Below are positions 24,420 through 31,648 of a stretch of DNA of 51,272 bases, piece after piece (position 1 is the first letter of the stretch; the number at the start of each line of letters is the position of its first letter). Source of the stretch: Verrucomicrobiota bacterium. Lineage in GTDB: Bacteria > Verrucomicrobiota > Verrucomicrobiia > Chthoniobacterales > SZAS-18. Made by a program: the position numbers and the translations under genes. Below the pieces are notes generated by a model. The model made no database searches and had not been told where the DNA came from. It worked only from the letters and a program-made list of their open reading frames with translations. The stretch spans positions 1 to 51,272 of the forward strand of contig JANXRG010000078.1 in NCBI GenBank assembly GCA_025353105.1, given 5' to 3'.

Positions 24420-25010
24420 ATGAGCGACACCCTCACCGTCACGAACCCGGCCGCGGCCAGCGCCGTCGCCGAGGCGCCGCGCACCTTTGGCATCGCGGCC
24501 GAATTCTCGAGCGCGGCGGACCTTTACCATGCCGCGGAAAAGTGCCGTGATCATGGTTTCAGGATATGGGACGTGCACACGCCGTTCCCCATCCATGGCA
24601 TGGATGAGGCCATGGGGCTCGGCAACTCAAAGGTCAGCCTCATCGCGTTGGCCGCCGCATGTACCGGCACGGTTCTGGCCCTGATGCTGGAGTTCATTCC
24701 GTCCATTTGGCTTTACCCGTTGGTTGTTCACGGCAAGCCGCTGGACTTTTTCACGGTGCCGGCGTTCTTCCCCGTTATCTTCGAGTTCACGGTCCTTTGC
24801 TGCGCGTTCGGCTGCGTGTTTGGGATGCTTGCGCTCAATCGCCTGCCGCGCTGGAACCATCCGCTGTTCAACTGGGAGCGCTTCGCGAAGTTCAGCGACG
24901 ACGGCTTCTTCCTTTCGATCGAGGCGGATGACCCGAAGTTTCAGGAAACGCGCACGAAAGAATTCCTTGAGGGCATTGGCGCCGAGAACATCACCCTGAT
25001 TTACGAGTGA
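24420..25010 (+). CDS. actD: Alternative Complex III subunit ActD (DUF3341)
   Basis: Small membrane subunit of 196 aa. After an Ala-rich N-terminus comes a soluble domain (FGIAAEFSSAADLYHAAEKC, VHTPFPIHGMDEAMG) and then two membrane helices (LIALAAACTGTVLALMLEF and FFPVIFEFTVLCCAFGCVF), the DUF3341 layout. The C-terminus (GFFLSIEADDPKF, LEGIGAENITLIYE) ends with the family's typical glycine-acidic pattern. In structures of the complex ActD packs beside ActC/ActF; it carries no cofactor. Confidence 0.94.
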   Translation: MSDTLTVTNPAAASAVAEAPRTFGIAAEFSSAADLYHAAEKCRDHGFRIWDVHTPFPIHGMDEAMGLGNSKVSLIALAAACTGTVLALMLEFIPSIWLYPLVVHGKPLDFFTVPAFFPVIFEFTVLCCAFGCVFGMLALNRLPRWNHPLFNWERFAKFSDDGFFLSIEADDPKFQETRTKEFLEGIGAENITLIYE

Positions 25011-25035
25011 TCCCGCTCCCGCTTTCGCATTTGCC

Positions 25036-25701
25036 ATGAAATATTTCTTCCTCGCCTTCGCTGCGGTCGTCCTGGCCGTCGTCTTGATCGCCGGACCGCG
25101 GGGCTACAAGTCGACCAACCGGCCGTTCGAGTTCTTCCCCGACATGGACCGCCAGCCCAAAGTGAAGGCGCAAACGGAAAGCGTGTTCTTTGCGGACGGC
25201 ATTGGTCCACGCCAGGCCGTGCCGGGCACCGTGCCGCTCGGTTGGGACATTCCCGCGAAGGCTGGCGGCGACAAACCGGAGATGCAGCGTGCGACCAATG
25301 GTTACACCGCGGCGCCGGACTATTTCAACACGGGGAAGATGGGTGACCGCTGGGGCGACGGCCTGCCCGTTCCCGCGACCGCGGCGTTGATGAAGCGCGG
25401 CCAGGATCGCTACGTCATCAACTGCCAGATCTGCCACGGCGCGAACGGGGGCGGCAACGGCGTGACCTCGAAGTATGGCTGGGTCGGCATCGCGAACTAT
25501 CACGACCAGCGCATCGTCGACATGGCCGACGGGGAAATTTTCAACACGATCGCCAACGGTAAGAACACCATGTACGGGTACGGCGGAAACATCACCGTGG
25601 CCGACCGCTGGGCCATCGTCGCCTACGTTCGCGCGCTGCAAAAGGCGCAGCTCGGCCGCCCCTCCGACCTGACCCCGGAGCAGCAGGCCAATCTCAAGTA
25701 A
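25036..25701 (+). CDS. actE: Alternative Complex III subunit ActE, monoheme cytochrome c
   Basis: Periplasmic cytochrome subunit of 221 aa with one CxxCH (C130-C133-H134, CQICHGANGGG) and a likely methionine ligand at M179 (NTMYGYG). The N-terminal 20 residues are a hydrophobic helix (YFFLAFAAVVLAVVLIAG) without the lipobox cysteine described for this subunit in some other complexes, so here it is probably membrane-anchored by the uncleaved helix. A typical ACIII sequence GYTAAPDYFNTGKMGDRWGD precedes the heme. It would transfer electrons from ActA to the terminal oxidase or a soluble cytochrome. Confidence 0.93.
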   Translation: MKYFFLAFAAVVLAVVLIAGPRGYKSTNRPFEFFPDMDRQPKVKAQTESVFFADGIGPRQAVPGTVPLGWDIPAKAGGDKPEMQRATNGYTAAPDYFNTGKMGDRWGDGLPVPATAALMKRGQDRYVINCQICHGANGGGNGVTSKYGWVGIANYHDQRIVDMADGEIFNTIANGKNTMYGYGGNITVADRWAIVAYVRALQKAQLGRPSDLTPEQQANLK

Positions 25702-25728
25702 TCCACCCTTCCGATTTTTCCGCCCTGC

Positions 25729-26952
25729 ATGAGCGCCGTCGCCACCATCCCCGCTGCCAAATCGCCGAAGGTTGAATATTTCCAGACCAATAATCTTGGT
25801 CCGGTTTTCTTCCGACTGCTCGCGTTCGGCGCAGTCTCGCTGCTCATCTTTCTGGTCATGACGCTCTTCGCGAGCGATCCGCAAGCCAAGAGGCAGATCC
25901 TGTTTTCGCTGCTCTTCGCGTATTCGTATTTCTTCACGATTACCTCCGGCGCGCTGTTCTGGATTCTGGTGCATCACGCGACGGACGCCGAGTGGTCGGT
26001 CGTGGTGCGGCGCGTGCTTGAAACGATGGCGCAATCGTTTCGTTACGGCTGGGTCTTCTTTCTGCCCGTCGTGATTTTCGCGCCTCAGGTCTACGCGTGG
26101 CTGGATGTGCCGGTCGGACGCGACCCGGTCCTCGATCCCAAGCGCGGAATGTTGAATTACCCGTTCTGGACGCTCCGCGCCTTCGTGATCATCGGCGGCT
26201 TTGCGCTGATCGCGTTCCTGCTTCGCAAATGGTCCGCGGCGCAGGACAGGGACGGCAATCCGCGCTACACGGTCATCACGCGCAAGCTCGTGTTCGCGTC
26301 GATTCCCTTTTTCGCGCTCGGAATCACCTTTGCCGCGATCGATTGGCTGATGAGCCTCGACTACTACTGGTTCTCGACGATGTGGGGCGTGTACATTTTC
26401 GCCGGGGCCTCGTGGTCGGCGATGGCGATGCTGATTGTCATCACCGTCACGCTGCGCAAGAACGGCTACCTCGAGGGCCTGGTGACGGACGAGCACTACC
26501 AGATCATGGGCAAGCTGCTGCTCGCGTTTACGATCTTCTGGGCCTACATCGGCTTCGGCCAGTACTTCCTCATTTGGTACGCGAACATCCCGGAGGAGAC
26601 GTCGTACTTCATCCGGCGCAACGCGGAGCATTGGAACTGGATGAGCACCGGGCTCGTCGTCCTCCACTTCTTCGTTCCCTTCCTGCTGTTGCTCAGCCAG
26701 TCACTCAAGCGCAACCCGGGGTACCTGCGCGGAGTCGCGGTGTACTGCCTGGTGATCCACGCGCTCGACCTCTACATCATCGTGCTGCCGGCCCTGCACT
26801 ACAAGGACGTGTCCTTTCACATTCTCGACCTCGCGGGCCTCGTGATGATCGGGTGCACGCTCGCGTTCTTTTTCCTCAAGAACCTCGCGAAGTTCCCGCT
26901 TTATCCGCTCCGCGATCCGCGCCTGAAACAGTCGATTAACCTCAAGAACTAG
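25729..26952 (+). CDS. actF: Alternative Complex III subunit ActF, second NrfD-like membrane protein
   Basis: Integral membrane protein of 407 aa with about ten hydrophobic segments, the ActF member of the NrfD family. Recognisable parts are YSYFFTITSGALFWILVHH, the loop DPKRGMLNYPFWTLRAFVII, WLMSLDYYWFSTMWGVYIFA and FWAYIGFGQYFLIWYANIPE, all characteristic of this subunit. In known complexes ActF mirrors ActC but its quinol site is not clearly functional; it may help in proton movement. The next gene follows after only 6 bases. Confidence 0.94.
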   Translation: MSAVATIPAAKSPKVEYFQTNNLGPVFFRLLAFGAVSLLIFLVMTLFASDPQAKRQILFSLLFAYSYFFTITSGALFWILVHHATDAEWSVVVRRVLETMAQSFRYGWVFFLPVVIFAPQVYAWLDVPVGRDPVLDPKRGMLNYPFWTLRAFVIIGGFALIAFLLRKWSAAQDRDGNPRYTVITRKLVFASIPFFALGITFAAIDWLMSLDYYWFSTMWGVYIFAGASWSAMAMLIVITVTLRKNGYLEGLVTDEHYQIMGKLLLAFTIFWAYIGFGQYFLIWYANIPEETSYFIRRNAEHWNWMSTGLVVLHFFVPFLLLLSQSLKRNPGYLRGVAVYCLVIHALDLYIIVLPALHYKDVSFHILDLAGLVMIGCTLAFFFLKNLAKFPLYPLRDPRLKQSINLKN

Positions 26953-26958
26953 TCGCGC

Positions 26959-27417
26959 ATGTCCTCACCCGAAGCTCCTGCGGTGTCCGTCCCGGCCCCC
27001 AAGCCGTCCATGTTCTGGACGGTGGTGTGGGGCTACGGAATGCTCCTCGTTTTCGTCGTCCTCGTCATGCTTTTCATTGGCCGCAACGCCATCACCTTTC
27101 AGGACGCGGAGGCCGTTCGCGAGCTGGAGCGCATCAAGATCCGCGACGAGGTGGCCGTGTCCTCAAAGAAGGCACTGGAGGAGGGCCCGAACTGGCTCAA
27201 CAAGGAGAAGGGCGTGGTTCACCTGCCGATCGACCAGGCGATGGCGCTCACCGTTGAGCGCTTGAAGATCAAGAAGCCCCGCGCGGCCAATCCAATTGAA
27301 GTGCCGGCCGCTGTGCCGGCCGCCGCCGCAACGTCTGGCGATGCGACGACCCCCGCCGCTGCGCCCGCGCCTCCGGCCACTTCGCCTGCAGCGGTGTCGC
27401 CTGCGCCGCCGAAGTAA
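26959..27417 (+). CDS. Single-TM protein of unknown function linking ACIII and oxidase genes
   Basis: I do not recognise a named family. The 152-aa product has a Pro-rich N-terminus, one membrane helix (residues ~18-43, FWTVVWGYGMLLVFVVLVML) and a short soluble part with WLNKEKGVVHLPIDQAMAL near residues 73-94. That 'W-xNKxKGxVxxPIxxAM' segment resembles small proteins seen beside ACIII and oxidase genes in related bacteria. The C-terminal ~38 residues are almost only Ala, Pro, Thr and Ser. It lies 6 bases after actF and 18 before ccoS, so it is probably made with the complexes. It could be an accessory subunit or an assembly factor; no cofactor-binding residue is seen. Confidence 0.75.
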   Translation: MSSPEAPAVSVPAPKPSMFWTVVWGYGMLLVFVVLVMLFIGRNAITFQDAEAVRELERIKIRDEVAVSSKKALEEGPNWLNKEKGVVHLPIDQAMALTVERLKIKKPRAANPIEVPAAVPAAAATSGDATTPAAAPAPPATSPAAVSPAPPK

Positions 27418-27435
27418 CCAATTTTTCACGCACCC

Positions 27436-27645
27436 ATGAGCTACACGTATCTCTTCATCGCTGGCGCGATCGCCGCGGCGAGTGTGTTTGCGATCCTCGC
27501 GTTTTATTGGGCGGCGAAACACGGCCACCTCCAGAACGTCGAGAGCGGCGCGAAGATCATCTTTGATGACGGCGAGCCGATCGGCCAGGCCACCGATGCG
27601 TTCCCCGGGCACCAGCCCGGCACCCTGACCAAACTCCGCCGCTGA
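27436..27645 (+). CDS. ccoS: cbb3 oxidase assembly protein CcoS
   Basis: Small single-TM protein of 69 aa. The membrane helix (residues 3-27) is followed by AAKHGHLQNVESGAKIIFDD, close to the CcoS pattern in which an FxDD element follows a short amphipathic part. CcoS is needed for cofactor insertion into cbb3-type oxidase. It sits directly upstream of ccoN. The partners ccoG, ccoH and ccoI (copper pump) are not in this window. Confidence 0.8.
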   Translation: MSYTYLFIAGAIAAASVFAILAFYWAAKHGHLQNVESGAKIIFDDGEPIGQATDAFPGHQPGTLTKLRR

Positions 27646-27676
27646 ATTTTCCGACCCTTCCCTTTCGCCATCGCTT

Positions 27677-29167
27677 ATGAGCCCCGCCGTCGCCGATCTC
27701 CCATCGAAGCCAAGTCTTCTTGAATCCATCTCGCCGACGAGCGTCGAGCCGGTGGAGGACAAAGCGGAGCGCGTCGAGATCGATCGCGCGATGCGCGGGC
27801 CGGTGCTGCTTTTCTTCGGTGCGGCGATCGCATGGCTTCTCATCGGATCGCTTTTTGCATTACTCACCTCGCTCAAGTTCAACCTCCCCGACTTTATCGC
27901 GGATTATGCCCCGATGACGTTTGGCCGCGTTCGTCCGGCGCATTTGAATTCGGTCATCTACGGCTGGTCGGCGCAGGCGGCGGTGGGGGTCGGCCTCTGG
28001 CTCATGGCGCGACTCTGCCGGGTCGCGGTTCGTCACGGAGGCATTCTCTACGCGGCCTGGGCGCTCTACAATTTTGGCGTTCTGCTCGGGGTGCTTGGCA
28101 TCCTGAGCGGGGCGGGATCGTCGGTGGAGTATCTCGAATTTCCGCGGTGGGCGAGCGTCGTGATTTTTGCGGCGTTTGCGCTCATCGCCATTTGGACGGT
28201 CATCATGTTCCGCTTCCGCAAGCCGGGCCATGTCTACGTCTCGCAATGGTTTATCCTTGCCGCATTTTTCTGGTTCCCCTGGCTGTACGCCACGGCGAAT
28301 CTAATTATCTTTTTCCTGCCGGTGCAGGCGGCCGTGCAAGGCCCGGTGAACTGGTGGTTTGGCCACAACGTGCTCGGCCTCTTCTTTACGCCGATTGGCC
28401 TCGCCGCGGCGTATTACCTCATTCCCAAGGTCATTGGCCGCCCGGTGCACAGCTATTACCTCTCCATTCTCGGATTCTGGTCGCTCGCGTTCTTCTATAG
28501 CTGGAACGGCATGCACCACCTGATTGGGGGGCCATTCCCCGCCTGGATGATCAGCGCGAGCGTGGTGGCGAGCTTCATGATGGTCGTGCCGGTGGTCACG
28601 ACAGGCATCAACCATCATTTCACGATGAAGGGAAATTTCGGCGCGCTGCGCTGGAGCCCGACGCTGCGCTTCACGGTGTTCGGCGCGGTCGCCTACACGC
28701 TGGCGAGCTTGCAAGGGAGCAGCATGGCAATCCGCTCGTGGAATCAGATCACGCACTTCACGCACTACACGATTGGCCACGCGCATCTGGGCATGTACGG
28801 CTTCTTCACGATGGTCATGTTCGGCTCGATTTATTACATTGTGCCGCGCCTCGTGGAATGGGAGTGGCCTTCCGCTTCGCTCATCCGGTGGCATTTCTGG
28901 CTTTCCGCAGTCGGCGTCGCTGTCATGTTTGCGTCCTTGAGCGTGGCGGGATTGATGCAGGGATGGGCCCTGGAAAATCCCGACATTCCATTCCTTGCGA
29001 GCACGAATTTCACCCTGCCGTTCCTCTGGATGCGAAGCGTCTCGGGGATCATGATGACCGCCGGACACGTTGCCTTCGCGGCTTCGTTCGCGCTCATTAT
29101 GCTCAAGGCGGGCACGCGCCACACGCGTCCGACCCTGCTCGCCAATCCCGACGAAGCCGCCGCCTGA
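27677..29167 (+). CDS. ccoN: cbb3-type cytochrome c oxidase catalytic subunit CcoN
   Basis: Heme-copper oxygen reductase subunit I of the C family, 496 aa, about twelve TM segments. Active-site residues are all visible: heme b ligand H89 (RPAHLNSVIYGW), Cu_B ligand H230 (WWFGHNVLG), the cross-link tyrosine Y274 in FFYSW, Cu_B ligands H280-H281 (GMHHLIGG), and H368/H370 (YTIGHAHLGMYGF) for heme b3 and heme b. The tyrosine lies in the helix with the HH pair, the hallmark of cbb3 oxidases. The N-terminus has a ~40-residue soluble extension. It would reduce oxygen at low concentrations, taking electrons through CcoO and the following cytochrome. Confidence 0.93.
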   Translation: MSPAVADLPSKPSLLESISPTSVEPVEDKAERVEIDRAMRGPVLLFFGAAIAWLLIGSLFALLTSLKFNLPDFIADYAPMTFGRVRPAHLNSVIYGWSAQAAVGVGLWLMARLCRVAVRHGGILYAAWALYNFGVLLGVLGILSGAGSSVEYLEFPRWASVVIFAAFALIAIWTVIMFRFRKPGHVYVSQWFILAAFFWFPWLYATANLIIFFLPVQAAVQGPVNWWFGHNVLGLFFTPIGLAAAYYLIPKVIGRPVHSYYLSILGFWSLAFFYSWNGMHHLIGGPFPAWMISASVVASFMMVVPVVTTGINHHFTMKGNFGALRWSPTLRFTVFGAVAYTLASLQGSSMAIRSWNQITHFTHYTIGHAHLGMYGFFTMVMFGSIYYIVPRLVEWEWPSASLIRWHFWLSAVGVAVMFASLSVAGLMQGWALENPDIPFLASTNFTLPFLWMRSVSGIMMTAGHVAFAASFALIMLKAGTRHTRPTLLANPDEAAA

Positions 29168-29198
29168 GCCCACGCCGCCGCCCTGCTTTTTTGCCGAC

Positions 29199-29831
29199 AT
29201 GAATCGAATGCCGCTGCTCCTCATCGGGATCTTCCTCACCTTCCTGACCTCTTGGATCGGGCTGGTGGCGACGCCGTATTTCCAAATTGGGCAATACAAG
29301 CCCGAAGTCGACGAGATCACAAAGGATTCTGTTCCGCCCCCGTTCTCGGGCCAAGCCGACCAGGGCAGCGTGGTGTACGCGTCGAACGGCTGCATTTATT
29401 GCCACAGCCAGCAGGTCCGTCCGTCCGAGGCCGGCGCTGACCTCGCCCGCGGATGGGGTGCGCGGCGCACCGTGGCGCGTGACTATATGTACGACAAGGT
29501 GGCCTATTTTGGCACGATGCGGACCGGACCGGATCTTTCAAACATCGGCGCGCGCCAACCGAGCGTGGATTGGCACTACCAGCACCTCTATCAGCCGCAG
29601 GTCGTCTCGCCGGGATCGATCATGCCGCCGTTTCGGTTCCTCTTCGAGAAGCGTCGGATTCTTGGACAGCCCGCGATCGATGCAGTGAAAGTGCTGCCAC
29701 CGGATCAGCCGGAGCCTGGTTACGAAATCGTACCAACCCAGGATGCGCGGGCGCTGGTGCAGTATTTGATTTCGCTCAAACGGAGCAGCTACCCGCTGCC
29801 GGAAGCCCCTGAAGAAACGCCCTCCAAATGA
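29199..29831 (+). CDS. ccoO: cbb3 oxidase monoheme cytochrome c subunit CcoO
   Basis: Membrane-anchored cytochrome c of 210 aa. The start at ATG 29199 gives an N-terminal helix (PLLLIGIFLTFLTSWIGLVA), then the CcoO signature YASNGCIYCHSQQVRP with heme site C65-C68-H69, and PGSIMPPF with methionine ligand M142. The stop overlaps the next start in ATGA (29828-29831), so the two cytochrome subunits are translationally coupled. Confidence 0.93.
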   Translation: MNRMPLLLIGIFLTFLTSWIGLVATPYFQIGQYKPEVDEITKDSVPPPFSGQADQGSVVYASNGCIYCHSQQVRPSEAGADLARGWGARRTVARDYMYDKVAYFGTMRTGPDLSNIGARQPSVDWHYQHLYQPQVVSPGSIMPPFRFLFEKRRILGQPAIDAVKVLPPDQPEPGYEIVPTQDARALVQYLISLKRSSYPLPEAPEETPSK

Positions 29832-30664
29832 GTCAGGACCAAACCGATTTGTCGATGCAGCCCGCGCCGGTGATCCCGAATGCGCACATCATCGAGGAGC
29901 GCTTTCGCGAATCCGAGCTGAGCGCGGACATCGATCTCCGCAAGTTGCACGGCGCCATCCTGCGCGAGATGGCGGATCCGCAGGACGGCTCCGAGCCCAT
30001 TCCGATGTGGATGATGGGCGCCGTGGCGGCGCTCACAATTTTTTGCGGCGCCTACCTCGGCTATTACAGCGGTGGATTCCGCGGCAACGTCTTCAATTTC
30101 ACCCCGGACTTCGGGCCGCGACTACCTGTTTCAACCGGTCCGCCGGACCCCAAGGTGATCGGCAAGAAAGTTTTCACCGCGAATTGCGTCGCATGCCATC
30201 AAAGCACTGGCCTCGGTCAGGCGGGGCAGTTCCCGCCGCTTGTCGGTTCCGAATGGGTCGTGGGCGAGGCGCCGAATCGCAACATTGCGATCCTGCTTCA
30301 CGGCGTCCAGGGCCCCATCAAGGTGAACGGCGTCACCTACAACGGCGCCATGCCGGCGTGGGAAACATTGGGCGACGACAAGATCGCCGCGGTGCTCACG
30401 TACGTTCGCTCCGAGTGGGGAAACAATGCGCCGCCGATTTCCAAGGAGGCCGTCACGTCGATCCGCGAGAAGACCAAGGCGCAACAGGGCAACCCGTGGA
30501 CCGAGGCGCAGCTGCTGGCGATGCCGCCCGATGCGTCGATTCTCAACCTTGGTGGCGCCGCGCCTGCACCTGCGGCCGGTGCGGCTCCCGCCGCCGGTGC
30601 CGCCCCCGCGGCCGCGAATGCCGCCCCAACTCCAGCCGCGCCCGCGACCGCCGCGCCGAAATAG
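29828..30664 (+). CDS. ccoP: CcoP-like cytochrome c with one heme and Ala/Pro-rich tail
   Basis: Third cbb3 subunit by position. The 278-aa protein has a soluble N-terminus, one membrane helix (residues ~59-80) and a single cytochrome c domain with C120-C123-H124 (CVACHQSTGLGQ) and M175 (YNGAMPAWE). Canonical CcoP has two hemes, so this is a reduced one-heme version. The last ~35 residues alternate Ala and Pro and may be a flexible tether. The 4-bp overlap with ccoO and position in the operon support its role as electron entry subunit; the symbol is given by position and domain, not by full-length similarity. Confidence 0.8.
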   Translation: MSQDQTDLSMQPAPVIPNAHIIEERFRESELSADIDLRKLHGAILREMADPQDGSEPIPMWMMGAVAALTIFCGAYLGYYSGGFRGNVFNFTPDFGPRLPVSTGPPDPKVIGKKVFTANCVACHQSTGLGQAGQFPPLVGSEWVVGEAPNRNIAILLHGVQGPIKVNGVTYNGAMPAWETLGDDKIAAVLTYVRSEWGNNAPPISKEAVTSIREKTKAQQGNPWTEAQLLAMPPDASILNLGGAAPAPAAGAAPAAGAAPAAANAAPTPAAPATAAPK

Positions 30665-30706
30665 GATACCCGTCTCCTTCCGCAAAATTTTCCGCCCAAT
30701 CCTCCG

Positions 30707-31609
30707 ATGAAACGCTCGTTCCGCGCCGCCTGGATTCTCCTGGCGTGTTTGTTCCTTCTGGCCCTGGTCCCAGCCGCCTCGGCCGAGATTCGCGACACCA
30801 ATCTCTGGTGGATACCGGAGGTCGTGACCAAGGGCGGCGAGAAGATCGATCGCCTCTTTTACCTCATCTTCTGGCTCACGTTCGCAGTCTTCGTTCTTAC
30901 CCAAAGCGTGTTCCTTTACTTTATCATTGCGTACCGGCGGAAGCGTGGGGTGCCGGCCCATTACAGCCACGGAAACAACCGGCTGGAGATCGTCTGGACC
31001 ACGCTGCCGGCGCTCATTTTCATCGTGCTCGGCGTTTACAGCAACCGGCTGTGGAACCGCGAATTGCGGGCGCCAGCGCCGGCTGACTCGATCAAGATCG
31101 ACATCGTCGCCTACCAATACGGCTGGCACATCCGCAACCCGGGACGCGACGGCAAGCTCGGGGAATTCAGCCAGGCGAATCTCAGCAAGGACAACTGGTT
31201 CGGGCTGACGGAGGGCGACGCGGATGGCAACGACGACTACCAGAGCGAAAACGTGCTCACGATTCCGGTTGGCCGGAACGTGAACATCGTGCTTCGCTCG
31301 CTCGACGTCATCCATGCTTTCTACGTGCCAGTGTTCCGGATGTACCAGGACACGGTGCCGGGCCGGCAGATTGACTGGGTCTGGTTCCAGGCGACCCGGA
31401 CCGGTAATTTTGAACTCGCCTGCAGTCAGCTGTGCGGCTCCGGCCACTACAACATGAAGGCCAAGATCAACATCGTGACCCAGGAGGAATACGACACGCT
31501 TGTGGCGGAGAAGAGCAAAGCGGCCCTCATGCAAAAACTGCAGAAGAATGCGGCGTCGCTCCCGCCGCCGCCGGTCGATGCGCCGCCCGCCGCGGTCGCC
31601 GCGAAGTAG
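30707..31609 (+). CDS. coxB: Cytochrome c oxidase subunit II (Cu_A)
   Basis: A-family oxidase subunit II, 300 aa. A cleavable signal peptide (RAAWILLACLFLLALVPAAS) is followed by two TM helices (~48-75 and ~95-115, the latter with LEIVWTTLPALIFIVLGV) and a cupredoxin domain. Cu_A ligands are visible: H203 (VIHAFYVPVFRM), C239 and C243 (CSQLCGSGHYNM), H247 and M250. There is no C-terminal heme c domain, so this is not a caa3-type fusion; electrons must come from a separate cytochrome or ACIII. The C-terminus is Pro/Ala-rich. Confidence 0.95.
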   Translation: MKRSFRAAWILLACLFLLALVPAASAEIRDTNLWWIPEVVTKGGEKIDRLFYLIFWLTFAVFVLTQSVFLYFIIAYRRKRGVPAHYSHGNNRLEIVWTTLPALIFIVLGVYSNRLWNRELRAPAPADSIKIDIVAYQYGWHIRNPGRDGKLGEFSQANLSKDNWFGLTEGDADGNDDYQSENVLTIPVGRNVNIVLRSLDVIHAFYVPVFRMYQDTVPGRQIDWVWFQATRTGNFELACSQLCGSGHYNMKAKINIVTQEEYDTLVAEKSKAALMQKLQKNAASLPPPPVDAPPAAVAAK

Positions 31610-31648
31610 GAAAGTCTTTCATCCGTAAACCCAACTTTATTCGATCCG

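Noticed and set aside
24991-26667. 558-aa minus-strand ORF opposite actE/actF
   Set aside because: Its sequence is a charged shadow (many Arg, Glu, Asp, His) of the membrane-protein genes on the plus strand.
30707-31609. caa3-type subunit II with a fused cytochrome c
   Set aside because: No CxxCH occurs after the Cu_A domain; the C-terminus is only a short Pro/Ala tail.
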